Below, piece after piece: positions 37,047 through 48,711 of a stretch of DNA of 64,000 bases. A program made the translations under genes and the position numbers. The notes below the pieces were generated by a model, which ran no database searches, was not told the DNA's origin, and saw nothing but the letters and a program-made list of their open reading frames with translations. Location: contig JACVTC010000032.1 of assembly GCA_016946835.1 (NCBI GenBank), positions 530,001 to 594,000 on the forward strand, written 5' to 3'. The DNA is from Neocallimastix lanati (nom. inval.) (Eukaryota; Neocallimastigomycota; Neocallimastigomycetes; Neocallimastigales; Neocallimastigaceae). Each line of letters starts with the position of its first letter. The stretch's first letter is position 1.

Positions 37047-40000
37047 ATGTCAACTATACGAAGAGGTCTGCGACTTTATGGTCCTGACCATGATAAATTT
37101 GTTTTAATTTTCATTCATGATCTTGAATCTTGGACTGAAAGTAGACTATGGGAATTTTTAAGCAAAAAGATATCAAATTGTAATGAAGTTGTTCATGGAA
37201 TCGTTAAAAAACACTATATTAATATGGAAAACTACTTCATCCTAAGAGTTAACTATAATAATTGTACGGATTATTTGAAGGTTATTTATTTGATTACTAA
37301 GCACTTACCTGTTAAAAGAATTAAATGGAAGATTACTTCAAGGATACGCACATTTAGTAATGTTAATCATAATAGAACCAGGTATTATTCTGAACCCTCA
37401 ATCCCCATCTCTGAAAGCCTCCTGTATGCTAACCCTTTCTCGAATACTAAATATTTCAACCTCTGTATTAGCTGGAACATAAATGGTTGGAATTCTGAAA
37501 AACGTGACGGACTTACCAATTTTAATTCAATCTTTAATCCTATTTGTATTTGTCTTCAAGAAGTCGGTAATAGTTCATTCCTTAACTCCTTTTCTAACTC
37601 ATATCCATTCCTTAATCATTATAGAACAGTACTGAGACGTGCGGACAAAAAAATCCCTGGTATGAGGGGCCTTTATATAGGTGTGCACTCCTCCTGCCAA
37701 TTCACTAATGATGATTTTGAATATAGATATATACTCTCAGTAAATATATTCTCTTTTTGGGGTGTCAGATGTTCTTTAGGGAACATTTACATCCCTAGCA
37801 AAAAACACAAAGACTCTAGAGAAAAAGCGGAAACTGATTTTGCTAATTGGCTCAAGAACCATCAGAATAACCCTTCGGCTATTGTTGGTGATTTCAACAT
37901 GACTAAGCAACAACTCAAAGATCTTATTCTTAGAATTTCCCCTCAATGGTTTGTTATGGATATGGTTGGTCATCAATTTACTTGGTCTAATGGTGGAAAG
38001 AATTCTTGTATTGATTTTATAGTAGTGAACGATAAATTAAGAAATTATCTGAATATTGCTTCTGTATGCTACTCTTTTAATGACATCTCTGACCATTTAC
38101 CACTTATTCTTTCTTGTAAAAAAATATCTCCTGATGGTTTTGTTACTCCCCCTCGGGATAAACAAATTAAGTGGTCTAATCGAATTTGTAGGGATAAACG
38201 TGAAGCAATCTTCTCTCATAATAAATTCACATGTTTACTGGATGAATTTGAACATAATGATAATCTAGACTCTAATACAATGGTTAAAAAACTTCTTGAC
38301 ACAGCAAATAAAATAGGCGATGACATTCAAGCAAGAGTTCCTACAAATTTACAGGGTTCAGCGTTCCATTGTCCTGCTTATATTAAGAAATTATCACATG
38401 AAAAACATTTATTTTATAAAAGGATTAAAAATTTTAAACTTCGTAATGATTTGTCAAATCTTCAAGAATTTTGTGATCTCTCAAAAGAATATAGAGTTCT
38501 CTCTGATTATATCATTAGTATTAAAAGAAATATTAGAAATATTAGATTTAAAAATTTGATTCATTCCATCGGCGAATGTTTCTTAAAAAATGATGCCCAG
38601 CGTGGTTGGTCTGGACTTAAGAAAATTTCTAAACCTTCTTACTCTCCTTCCCAATCACCTGTATACATTAAAGATAAAGAAGGTAATGTTCTAGTATCCC
38701 AAGAAGATCAACTCAATCGTTTTGCAGAACACTATGAAGAACTTGCTTCTGATATAACTGGTCACAGTCTTAATGAAAATTATTGGAAAAGAATACTTAA
38801 TAATTCTTCTACTCCTCAGGAATCATGGGATATTAATCAACCTATTTCCATGTCAGAAATTCATTCAACTGTTCTTTCAATGAAAAATAACAAAGCACCT
38901 GGTCCTGATGGTATACCTACAGAATTTTTTAAAGCATTTTTTAATTCTGAGAGTAGAAATTCTTCTCAGGATGACTCTAATCAAGAGGTTACTTATTCCG
39001 ATTGTGCAAAGTGTCTGTTATTACTTTTTAATAAAATTTGGGATGGTGACTTTCCTAATGAATGGAACTCTGCTTCTATTGTTTCTATTCCTAAAAAAGG
39101 GGATCTTTCAGATTGTAATAATTATCGTGGTATTTCACTCATCAATGTAGGTTTAAAAATTCTATCAAAAATTGTCACTAAAAGAATATCGGACTATGCT
39201 TTTTCTAATGGAATAATTAGACCAGAACAGTTTGGTTTTAGAAATAAAGAAGAATGTATTAGTTTATTTGTATCCATTCGTGAAATTTGTCAAAGAAGAA
39301 AATTTAAGGATAAATTTACCTTTCTTGCCTTTCTTGACCTTAAAAAAGCTTATGATTCAGTTCCAATTTACAATATACTTACTAAACTAGATAATCTTGG
39401 TATTCGTGGTAAATGCCTTCAATTCATTACTAATCTATACCTTACCTCGAAAGCTCGTGCAATCTTTAATGGTAAACTTTCAAAAGAATTTCCAATACAC
39501 CGTGGTGTTCGCCAAGGGTGTCCTCTCTCACCTATCTTATTCAATATATTTATCAATGATATTTTTGATAAATGTAAAAGATATGGTGTGATTACTGAAA
39601 AGAAAAAGTGTTGTGGTGGATTATTTGCTGATGATATTGTATTATTAGCTCCTACAAAATCTTCACTTAAAAACCTTTTGAATATTGCTCATGATTGGGG
39701 TATTAAAAATGAAATGACCTTTGGAATCAATAAATGCGCTACACTAGTTGTTAAACCAAAGAATTTTATTCCTTCAAGACATTATGAAAATCCTACATTT
39801 AGACTTGGTATGAACTATATACCAAGCACTAATCAATATACATATCTTGGTATACCTTTTAATGAATCGTTGGATTTAAAACCTATTATTGCTAAGATGA
39901 ACAGTAAAATTAATTATACAGTTAACTCTTTCTTTAGATTTTTAACCAATAGGAATGTTCCTTTCTACTTTAAAACTCGTATACTAGTTTCTTTTGTCCT

Positions 40001-41132
40001 TAGTTCAGTTCTTTATTATGCTCCCTTACTTGGTTCAAATAAAAAGAATACTGAAAAAGCTCAAACTGCTTTTAATCGAGGTTTGTATTGGAGTTTCGGG
40101 TTTAAAAATAAAACCTCCAATACTTCAATTTACAATATGTCTAAGGAACTTTCTATACCTCCTATAGCTAGTTTTTGTGCTAAGGCGATGATTCGATGCT
40201 TTAAAAAGTGGAAAGATTCTTCTTGTATTATTTCTCATTTAGTCAAAAATATACCTACACTTTCTCACTATTCATGGACGAAAAAAGCACGGAGTTTAGC
40301 AGTACACAAGCACAGTAATAAACTTCCTGGAGAAATTAGGAAGTTTTACTGGGAAAATATTCATTATTCAAGCACTCCTGCGATCAGATCTACAAAATAC
40401 AAGAAATTTAAATTTGGTTTTAAAAAATTTATTCATCGTCTATCACTTAAATATTCACAATTTTCTCTTGGATTTTTTTGGATTGGACGAATTAAATGTG
40501 GATTCAAATTTGATGTAAAAACGAATGTTAAAAGTAATCTAGTATCAGAAAATTGCCCAACATACTGCCCTTGTTGTGGTGAGAGTAACAGCATACCTAG
40601 TTTTACACACTGGATACTTTTATGTCCTAAATTTGAAGAATTTAGGCAACATTTCATTCCCTTTGTTGATGAAATTTTTATTAATTTTTCTCTAATTGTT
40701 CATGAGAAATCATTGAACATTCCTGATGATAAAGAGGAAGATTTTGATGATAATATCAATTTTTACGTGCTGTGTATCCTTCTTGGCGGAAATGCAGTAT
40801 TTGAAATCTTAAAGATCGGCTCGGGGGAAAGAAGGCGACTTATTAATAATATTTTTCAATCACCTTCGAACGAGTCTTCTTTCCCGATTTCATTTTTTGT
40901 GGGGCTTGCGGAATTCCTTACTAACGTTATGCCTATTGTGATTGGTGATTTTTACACCATGATCGATTTGTATAGTGTTAGACCTACCGTTGTCAAGAGT
41001 GTCGACGTCGTAACGATAAGGCAAAGAAGAAATTCTGATACAGATTCGAATGATAATTTTCATCCACATGGGGTTATCTTCGATGAATGGGAAGAGTTAG
41101 AGGCCTTTTCGTCCTCGAAGCTCATAACGTAG
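37047..41132 (+). CDS. LINE ORF: endonuclease / reverse transcriptase polyprotein
   Basis: A 1361-residue ORF without breaks. Residues about 10-110 form an unassigned N-terminal region that could fold like an RRM. Residues about 138-355 are an apurinic-type endonuclease with CISWNINGW, CLQEVG, GDFNMT, CIDFIVV and SDHLPL. The reverse transcriptase spans about 600-900, with NNKAPGPDGIPTEFF, NNYRGISLINVGLKILSKI, FLDLKKAYDSV, RGVRQGCPLSPILFNIFIND and the catalytic FADD at about 859-863. Near residue 1170 a zinc-binding motif reads CPCCG then HWILLCP. The last roughly 150 residues (CILLGGNAVF ... FFVGLAEFLTNVMPI) recur in both relics in this window. It performs target-primed reverse transcription. 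All recognised catalytic residues are present, so it may be active. Confidence 0.97.
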   Translation: MSTIRRGLRLYGPDHDKFVLIFIHDLESWTESRLWEFLSKKISNCNEVVHGIVKKHYINMENYFILRVNYNNCTDYLKVIYLITKHLPVKRIKWKITSRIRTFSNVNHNRTRYYSEPSIPISESLLYANPFSNTKYFNLCISWNINGWNSEKRDGLTNFNSIFNPICICLQEVGNSSFLNSFSNSYPFLNHYRTVLRRADKKIPGMRGLYIGVHSSCQFTNDDFEYRYILSVNIFSFWGVRCSLGNIYIPSKKHKDSREKAETDFANWLKNHQNNPSAIVGDFNMTKQQLKDLILRISPQWFVMDMVGHQFTWSNGGKNSCIDFIVVNDKLRNYLNIASVCYSFNDISDHLPLILSCKKISPDGFVTPPRDKQIKWSNRICRDKREAIFSHNKFTCLLDEFEHNDNLDSNTMVKKLLDTANKIGDDIQARVPTNLQGSAFHCPAYIKKLSHEKHLFYKRIKNFKLRNDLSNLQEFCDLSKEYRVLSDYIISIKRNIRNIRFKNLIHSIGECFLKNDAQRGWSGLKKISKPSYSPSQSPVYIKDKEGNVLVSQEDQLNRFAEHYEELASDITGHSLNENYWKRILNNSSTPQESWDINQPISMSEIHSTVLSMKNNKAPGPDGIPTEFFKAFFNSESRNSSQDDSNQEVTYSDCAKCLLLLFNKIWDGDFPNEWNSASIVSIPKKGDLSDCNNYRGISLINVGLKILSKIVTKRISDYAFSNGIIRPEQFGFRNKEECISLFVSIREICQRRKFKDKFTFLAFLDLKKAYDSVPIYNILTKLDNLGIRGKCLQFITNLYLTSKARAIFNGKLSKEFPIHRGVRQGCPLSPILFNIFINDIFDKCKRYGVITEKKKCCGGLFADDIVLLAPTKSSLKNLLNIAHDWGIKNEMTFGINKCATLVVKPKNFIPSRHYENPTFRLGMNYIPSTNQYTYLGIPFNESLDLKPIIAKMNSKINYTVNSFFRFLTNRNVPFYFKTRILVSFVLSSVLYYAPLLGSNKKNTEKAQTAFNRGLYWSFGFKNKTSNTSIYNMSKELSIPPIASFCAKAMIRCFKKWKDSSCIISHLVKNIPTLSHYSWTKKARSLAVHKHSNKLPGEIRKFYWENIHYSSTPAIRSTKYKKFKFGFKKFIHRLSLKYSQFSLGFFWIGRIKCGFKFDVKTNVKSNLVSENCPTYCPCCGESNSIPSFTHWILLCPKFEEFRQHFIPFVDEIFINFSLIVHEKSLNIPDDKEEDFDDNINFYVLCILLGGNAVFEILKIGSGERRRLINNIFQSPSNESSFPISFFVGLAEFLTNVMPIVIGDFYTMIDLYSVRPTVVKSVDVVTIRQRRNSDTDSNDNFHPHGVIFDEWEELEAFSSSKLIT

Positions 41133-41219
41133 TTTTTTAATATTAATATAAAAAAATTTCATGTATTTAAATTTCATGTATTTTTTAAAAAAATATTATT
41201 AAATAAAGTTTATTCCTAG

Positions 41220-41258
<39 letters not shown>

Positions 41259-41264
<6 letters not shown>

Positions 41265-41270
41265 TTCAAT
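41259..41270. repeat. 3' target-site duplication of the LINE
   Basis: TTAATATTCAAT follows the poly-A tail and equals 36191-36202. Confidence 0.9.
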
Positions 41271-41744
41271 TATAAAAATAATTTTTTATAAAAGAAATAA
41301 TTTTTTATAATTCTTTTTTAATATATTTTTATTTCTTTTGTAATAATTGTTAAAATATGTGAATTTATATATTAAATGAATCTAGAATAATGATAATATA
41401 AATTATTAATATAAACATAATATAATGTAATTAATTAAAAGTAATATATAACAAGCCACATTTTAGTATAAATAGATGTAAATTTCATTATGTAGAACAT
41501 AGCTAATCACCTATTCATATTTATCATAAATAACCTCATTAATAAAACTTCATATAAAATAACAATAATTATTTATATATTTATATATTTATATATTTAT
41601 TTATAATTGTATAGAATCTCTTAAAAATGTATGGTTTTATTTTAAAAATATTATATGCCACATTGAAAATGCACGATCCCCGAAGTTATTATATATATAA
41701 ACTAATCAGATAAAAGAATCAAAATTAATATATATATATATTAT
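41271..41744. other. AT-rich DNA after the LINE
   Basis: No gene. Contains ACAAGCCACATTTTAG at 41452 and ATGCCACATTGAAAATGCAC at about 41654, both resembling words at 45385-45420. Confidence 0.5.
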
Positions 41745-41749
41745 TATTA

Positions 41750-41766
41750 GTGTATTCTCTTTCCTG

Positions 41767-41801
<35 letters not shown>
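41750..41801 (+). mobile_element. Isolated LINE 3' tail
   Basis: GTGTATTCTCTTTCCTGTCT followed by about 31 A residues matches the unit tails at 121-905 and the LINE end. It is cut off on its 5' side and is followed by TA and then the ATT array. Confidence 0.7.
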
Positions 41802-41805
<4 letters not shown>

Positions 41806-41814
41806 TATAATATA

Positions 41815-42378
<564 letters not shown>

Positions 42379-42454
42379 ATGATATTTATTAAAGTGTGTC
42401 TTTTATTTTATGTAAATTAGTTAATTTCCATTTTATATTCTATTAATTTATGTT

Positions 42455-43200
42455 ATTGAAATATAACAATGTTGGTGATAAACGTTATTGTTGAAATACT
42501 GATTATATAACTTCATTCTTGGTGGAAGAGATGTAGATATTATTAATTTAAATTATAAAAAGGAATGGGATGTTTTGTTTAAGAACCAAATATTTCATAA
42601 TTTATATTCCTTTCATGCCACGTTATTCTAGGTCGAAAAAATTACTGGTGCTCTACAAGAAAATTAAGAAAAAGAATATCACTAAATTCAAAGATATGAT
42701 TGCAATAAGACCAATATAATTCAATAACAAGTGGAAGAGTTTCTGACGATTGTCCTAAATTCTGCCCTTGTTGTGGAAAAGGTGATAAATCTTTTTTTAA
42801 TTGGATATTTGAATACTCTTCCTTTTCTCTATGTCGATGTAAATCTTTAGATTTTATCTATGATATATTCATTTTATTTGTAAATAAAGTAAGGAATCTT
42901 TCCTTACTTTCTTCCTATATTAATATATTAGAATATGAAAATTTCATAAAAAGGTATATTTATATATTCCTTCATAATGGAATTTCAGCTTTAGATGAGC
43001 TACAATTCGATAATGAGGAACAGAGACATTTAAGTGAACAACTCCTAAAAAGTTCACAAGGGTTTACTGTCCTGTATATTATGAAGTTTGTGGAATATCT
43101 TGCTAATACGATACCGATCATAAGTAGCTCTCTTGAGTTACTTTTTGAGAGTTTTAGCAAAAACACTTTCATTACCAAGAAAGAGTACCTTTACCGATGA
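42455..43200 (+). pseudogene. Relic of a LINE ORF C-terminus
   Basis: A frame around 42740-43190 reads CPKFCPCCGKGD, then FNWIFEY, then ISALDELQFDNEEQRHLSEQ and FVEYLANTIPIISS. This parallels the intact LINE (CPTYCPCCGESN, HWILL, GLAEFLTNVMPI). Upstream (42500-42730) related codons are broken by stops. Divergence from the intact LINE is high, so this is a different or much older lineage. No terminal A run is seen; the fragment abuts a gag-like relic on the other strand. Confidence 0.8.
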
Positions 43201-43206
43201 TATTGT

Positions 43207-43920
43207 TTTAATCGCTTTTCATAATAGGGATGTGAACAATTCCCTTCATTTTCATTCCTAAAGCTCCAATAAATCGGATAGGTAGTGAGAAAGTTTCTGG
43301 CTTGAGTAACCATAGTAACATTTTTAAAATTTCGTCTTCTTTTTGGTTGGAATCTATCATTCCTCTCTTGAATTTCCTGTTCCGTTGTTTCAGCATCCTC
43401 CGCGATTTCATAAACCTCTTGTAATGTATCTACTTTAGCAAGATACCTGAGAACATGGAAAGATCCTAGTACTAATAGAATCCTAGTACTCCTTGATGGA
43501 TATTAGTTTATGATAATCCTGACTAAGATTATGATACAACTTTTTTAGCGATGGTTAAACTGCTTTAACGTTTCCCCCTCTACTATTGTAAGATTCCTCA
43601 AGACTGTCCACTTGTCACCTTCAGTTATTTCTAAATACCTTTCTACAGCCTTTCGTATTTCACTAAATTTTGGGTAGCGTTCTTCACCGTTTCTTCTAGT
43701 AGCAAGAGCATGGATAACATTTTAACATTGACCTCTACAGCAGCTAGTACCCACGTAAATACCTTTCGTGGTTTTGTTATGTCATAGAGAATTAGATATT
43801 CCTTAAGGTCTTCTATCCATTCTAAAACATTCTTTTTGTAATCTTCCAAATGTGGAAGATCACTTTTTACTTTTGCAGCGTCTAACACAAGTATTATTGG
43901 CTTATTATCTAATTTGTTGT
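43207..43920 (-). pseudogene. Retrotransposon gag-like relic
   Basis: Minus-strand frames read DLPHLEDYKKNVLEWIEDLK, LYDITKPRKVFTWVLAAVEV, then after small shifts EGDKWTVLRNL, ETLKQFNH and an EQEIQERNDRF-type region. Alternating hydrophobic and charged composition and the W-rich start resemble LTR-retrotransposon Gag proteins. No zinc knuckle, protease or LTR is visible and there are at least three breaks. It is truncated where the LINE relic begins. Assignment to a superfamily is not possible from the sequence alone. Confidence 0.55.
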
Positions 43921-44253
43921 AAAAAAAAAAAAAAAAATAAAATAAAATAAAATAAAATAAAATAATCTTACATATTAAAACCAAAATAAAATATGTACGT
44001 TCCATTGAATGTAATTTTTCTAAATATAAAAATATTAAATTATGTATTATTATTAAAATCAGATTCTTAAATTAAAAATAAAATTTTAGTAAAAAGTAAA
44101 TATTTATTTTACGGTTTTTTGTCTTATTTAATAAATAAATATTATTTTAAGGATATATTTTAATATTTTTTATGAAATAAAAATAAATGTTTAAAAATTA
44201 TATTTACTTTTTTATATATAATAATTTGTTCTTTTTCTCTATTCGTTTCACTT
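43921..44253. other. AT-rich intergenic DNA
   Basis: Poly-A and AAAAT tract at 43921-43964, otherwise A/T filler with no recognised feature. Confidence 0.6.
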
Positions 44254-44324
44254 AACACTTTATTTATAATTTTTACTTTAAAAAAAAAAATAAAAAATAA
44301 AGTAAAAATTATAAATAAAGTGTT
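44254..44324. repeat. Perfect inverted repeat, 27-bp arms
   Basis: Arms 44254-44280 and 44298-44324 are exact reverse complements (left arm starts AACACTTTATTTATAATTTT), separated by a 17-nt A-rich loop. Arms this long with no mismatch indicate a recent origin or selection. Confidence 0.95.
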
Positions 44325-44361
44325 TATGAGAAAAATTTTTTTGATGTTTAAATTTTAACAA

Positions 44362-44618
44362 TAAATAAAAATAAAAATAAAAATAAAAATAAAAATAAAA
44401 ATAAAAATATAAATATAAATATAAATATAAATAAAAATAAAAATAAAAATAAAAATAAAAATAAAAATAAAAATAAAAATAAAAATAAAAATAAAAATAA
44501 AAATAAAAATAAAAATAAAAATAAAAATAAAAATAAAAATAAAAATAAAAATAAAAATAAAAGTAAAAATAAAAATAAAAATAAAAATAAAAACAAAAAT
44601 AAAAACAAAAATAAAAAT
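44362..44618. repeat. (AAAAAT)n hexamer microsatellite
   Basis: AAAAAT units with a short AAATAT block at about 44406-44431 and occasional G or C substitutions near the right end. It follows the 27-bp inverted repeat. Confidence 0.97.
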
Positions 44619-44739
44619 ATATATTTATATCTAGTTTATTTATTTATCTATTTATTTATTTATTTATTTATTTATTTATAATTATTTAAAAAAAATTAAA
44701 AATGTGGTGCATTAAATTATTAAGTAAAATTTTGTAAGC

Positions 44740-45010
44740 TACGTTCCTTAATACCATACATTACTCCTAAGTAATATAGACAAGATACTGTCTCAACTGG
44801 GTCTGAGAAGGTTGCGCAAGTACTGTCATACAATATAGCTTGGATGGAATTCCTAACATATTGGTATATAACATAAGTCTATGTAGAAATATTCTATTAA
44901 ATAGCAATCTTTCTGACTTATATGAAATTGCCCCCCAATGGGGGTGTTGCATTTCGGATCTTGGCTTTGTATGTTCTTTGTATGTTATGGCGTATTTAAA
45001 TAAACTGCTT
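44740..45010. other. GC-richer island, possible relic
   Basis: This stretch has clearly more G/C than its surroundings, and short open frames on both strands (for example QLGLRRLRKYCH and NILLNSNLSDLYEIAPQWG on +). A GTTGCATTTCGG word is at about 44946. I recognise no family; a decayed transposon gene is the likeliest explanation. Confidence 0.4.
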
Positions 45011-45419
45011 ATATTAAAGTTGCTTGAATTATATTTAATAAATAAATATCATTTTAAAGAAAAATTTTTTGATAAAATAATAATAAAATATTTAATAATA
45101 TTTAATTTTATTTTAGAGATATAAATTATATTAATGTTTTTATTTATAATAATTTTTTCTTTTCCTCTATTTGTTTCACTTTTTATAATTTTTAATTTTT
45201 TTCTCTATTTCTTAATCGTTAAAAATCAAATATATTTAATTTTTTATAATTTATTTTATTTATTGCTTGTTCATTTAAATTATTTTTTTTTTTTTGATGT
45301 TAATTATAAATGAAAATTTTTTTGATGATTTAAAAAAAAAAAAAATTAAAAATGTGGTGATGGTAAATTATGGATTAAATTTCTATTTACAAGCCACATT
45401 CCAAAATGCAAATGCAACA

Positions 45420-45645
45420 TATTCACATATCTCATTAGGTTAAATTATAAGTTAGGAACTGGATAAGCACACTGAAAAAACGCTTACTAGAAAAATCTCA
45501 GCAATAATATACATGACAGAGCACCAATGCTTAGCGTTTAGTAAGGTCATCTAGTAGGGACAATATCCGCCAATGCTAAAGTATACTAAAGTGTTATGAC
45601 TACCTCAATATTCCCATACCTTGTGAATCATTAATCATCAATTTA
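45420..45645. other. GC-richer island, unidentified
   Basis: Within A/T desert this block has normal base composition. CTTACTA at 45485 pairs with TAGTAAG near 45540 across about 50 nt, and one + frame reads KHTEKTLTRKIS then IIYMTEHQC. It could be a transposon coding relic or a non-coding RNA; no RNA family consensus was recognised. Confidence 0.4.
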
Positions 45646-45768
45646 TTATTCATATTCTAAATTAAACTTAAATCTAATTTACCAATTTTATATTATCTTT
45701 TAGCTTTAATATATATATAAATCTTTTCATTATTAATATAAGTTTTGATGGATTAGCAACTATTAATT

Positions 45769-45828
45769 TATTATTTCATTAATTTATTGATTTGTTTTAT
45801 TAAAAATCAATAAATTAATGAAATAATA
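45769..45828. repeat. Perfect inverted repeat, 24-bp arms
   Basis: Arms 45769-45792 and 45805-45828 (left arm starts TATTATTTCATTAATTTATT) are exact reverse complements around a 12-nt loop. Confidence 0.95.
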
Positions 45829-45829
45829 T

Positions 45830-48700
45830 TTATTTACATGAAATTTAATAATAATATATAAAAAATATATAAAACCATTTATTATCATTTAAAAACTAAT
45901 AAAGGTTTCTAGAATAAAAATATAAAAAATATTATTAAATTTTTTTTTTTTTTTTTTAAAAATATTTATCATATCTAAAAAAAACAAAAAATAATTTATT
46001 CAGCATCTTATATTGAAAGATCTAACCTTTAAGTTAAAGCTTTTAATACATTAACTCAGTTTTAATCATACCTTCACTGAGGGCTTATAAAATTTATACT
46101 ATTTTACAGTCATTATTTTACAAAAATGAAATATAATTTTTTAAATTTTTTAATATTATTTATTTCCAAACAAACATATTTTTTTTATCCTTCATTTATT
46201 TTTCATTTTTTGAAAAGACAATTATACAAAGAACTTCTTTAAATAAAAACTTAAAATATAATTTATTTTAATGACATTTTTACATTTAAAATAATTTTCT
46301 TTTAAATATAAAGTAAAATAAAATAAAATAAAATAAAATAAAAAAAAATAAAAAATAAAAAATAAAATAAAATTAAATATATAAAAAAAATATAATAATT
46401 AATAAATTTTAATTAATTAGTTAAATTTTTATTAAATGAATAATTTTCAATAATATATATAAAAAAGATTAAATATATAATGATATAAATATTTTCTATC
46501 ATGAAGACTGTAATATTTGTTATTATGAATAATTTCAATAAATAAAACTAATGGATGTATAACAATTTTTAAATTATCAATGAAATTTTCATTAATACAA
46601 TAATTATAAAAATTAGTAATATCCATGAAATAAAAAGCCTTTTTATGTTTATCAGGTATAAGTTTTATAAAAATAATAATAAAAACTAAACAAAATATAA
46701 TAAATTTAAAAATAAAAATAAAAATAAAAATAAAAATAAAAAAAAAGAATATTAATTAGTAATGTGTTTAAAATAATATAAAATAATTCTCTTAATTATT
46801 GTAAAATATATTGCCATGAATTTTCTTTATAATATATAATTTTACAAAATAATATAATAACTATACTGAATTTAATATCAAAATAATAAAAATATAAAAA
46901 ATTGTTCTAAATACATAATCTTTATTAATAATTTAAGTTTTTGCTTCGTATTTTTAATTGTAAATTTCATAAATTTTGATATTTGTGTAGATTATAAAAA
47001 GTTCATAAATTTTAAAATTACATTTATATTAATAATTGAATATATTAGCAGTAATAATGTTAATAATAATTTTTATTCTTTCAAATTATAACTATTATTT
47101 ATTTTTTTTATATTTTGTTTATTATATATACAGTATTATATATTATTATATAAAAAATTAAATTTTCAAGTTTAATAAAGAATAATTTATTAACCTTAAC
47201 CCCTAATATTAGTTTTTTTTTTTTTTTTTTTTATTTTATATTATTTTATTTTTAGTTATTTATTCTAATTATATTTTATTTCTTATCTTGTTAAAAAATC
47301 AAAAAAATCAATATTATAATTTTTTGTTTATTTTATTTATTTTTATTTATTCTATTTTTTTTTTTATTTGGTTTTTATTATTTATCTATGTATAAAATTT
47401 TATATTTAGTAATACATTTGTATTTGTATTTATTATTATAATTCAAATTTACTTTATTAATTAAATATAAATGATATAATTTAATAAATTTTTATTATAA
47501 TATGTATATTTTATGTTATATATTAAAATTTAAATACAATTTTTAAATATTGATTTATAATAATAAATTTATAATGAAATTAACTTTTTACAAATAAAAC
47601 TATATCTTTATTATTTATTAAATGATTATGTATTTTTATATATGTTATTTATTTTAAAAATGCTAAAATATTTTATTTAAAATAGTAAAAGCATGAAAAT
47701 AAAAATAAAATTTAATTATAGTAATAATAATAATATAATAATATAATAATAATAATAATAATTTTTTTTTTTTTTTTTTATTTGAGAAAAATCTTAATAA
47801 TTAAATAAAAAAGTACTTATATCAATTTTAGTTATAATAATATCCTATATTCTAATTCTTATACTTTATTTTTATTACAACTACATTATATATAATAATA
47901 TATAGTATATTTCAATTATAAAATTATTATATAATTTTTTTAATGTACAATACATCAATTACTATTTATAAAATTTAATTAAATAACAAATATTTTATTA
48001 ATAATTATAAATGTATTTTACACTTTATTTATTAAAAGTACTAAAATTAACAAATTAATAGAATAATTATATACATATTAAAGTTTATATTAAAATTTAA
48101 ATATATACTTTAATATATTAATTGAAATTAACTAGTAATCTATAATATATAATAATACACACTATATATTTATATTTTAATTGTTAAATACATATCTATT
48201 TTACTAAATAATGCAATTTTTTTTTTTTATTTTTTCAAAATGTTTATTAATACTAAAAAATATTTATTTATTAATATTCATTCATTTAATTATTATTTAT
48301 TTAATTATAATACTAATAAATAATTTTATAAATTAACAATTTTCAAGTTATTTAGTAATTATATTTATTAATTAATAAAAGTATTATTATAAATTGAATA
48401 TTTAAATTAACATAAATATTATATTGAATTGATTTAATAAATATTATTTATATATATAATATTTAATCAACTATATAAAACTTTAAAATAATATTTATTT
48501 ATTTATTTTTTCTTAATTTATAATTTCACATTTTTTATAGTTTTTTTTTTTTTTTTTTTATTTTTTTTTTTTTTTTATTTTTCAAAACTAATCTTATTAT
48601 TAAAAATAAAAACAAAAAAGTAAACATAAGTAAAAGTATATATATATTATAATTATTAAAAAAAAATGTAATATTATAAAAATACGGAAATTAATTTAAG
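45830..48700. other. 2.9-kb A/T desert
   Basis: No coding segment or RNA seen on either strand. Minor features: an AAAT-type tract (46310-46370), an AAAAAT tract (46710-46745), a degenerate telomere-like word TTAACCTTAACCCCTAAT at about 47191, and poly-T tracts. Confidence 0.6.
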
Positions 48701-48711
48701 AAAAAAAAAAA

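Larger units (their letters stand above)
36203..41258 (+). mobile_element. Full-length non-LTR retrotransposon (LINE)
   Basis: The element runs from tandem 5' monomers through about 0.6 kb of unique 5' leader, a single ORF (37047-41132), a short 3' end with AATAAAG and CCTAGTCT, and a poly-A tail of about 36. It is bounded by a perfect 12-bp duplication. Intact ORF, full length and perfect duplication indicate a recent insertion. Its sequence is visibly GC-richer than flanking host DNA. No separate ORF1 is present. Confidence 0.96.

Noticed and set aside
44348-44608. Phe/Leu-only open frame on the minus strand
   Set aside because: It is a reading of the AAAAAT microsatellite.
45830-48700. 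Hidden genes in the long desert
   Set aside because: No stretch of mixed-composition codons, splice-linked exons or family motif was seen on either strand.
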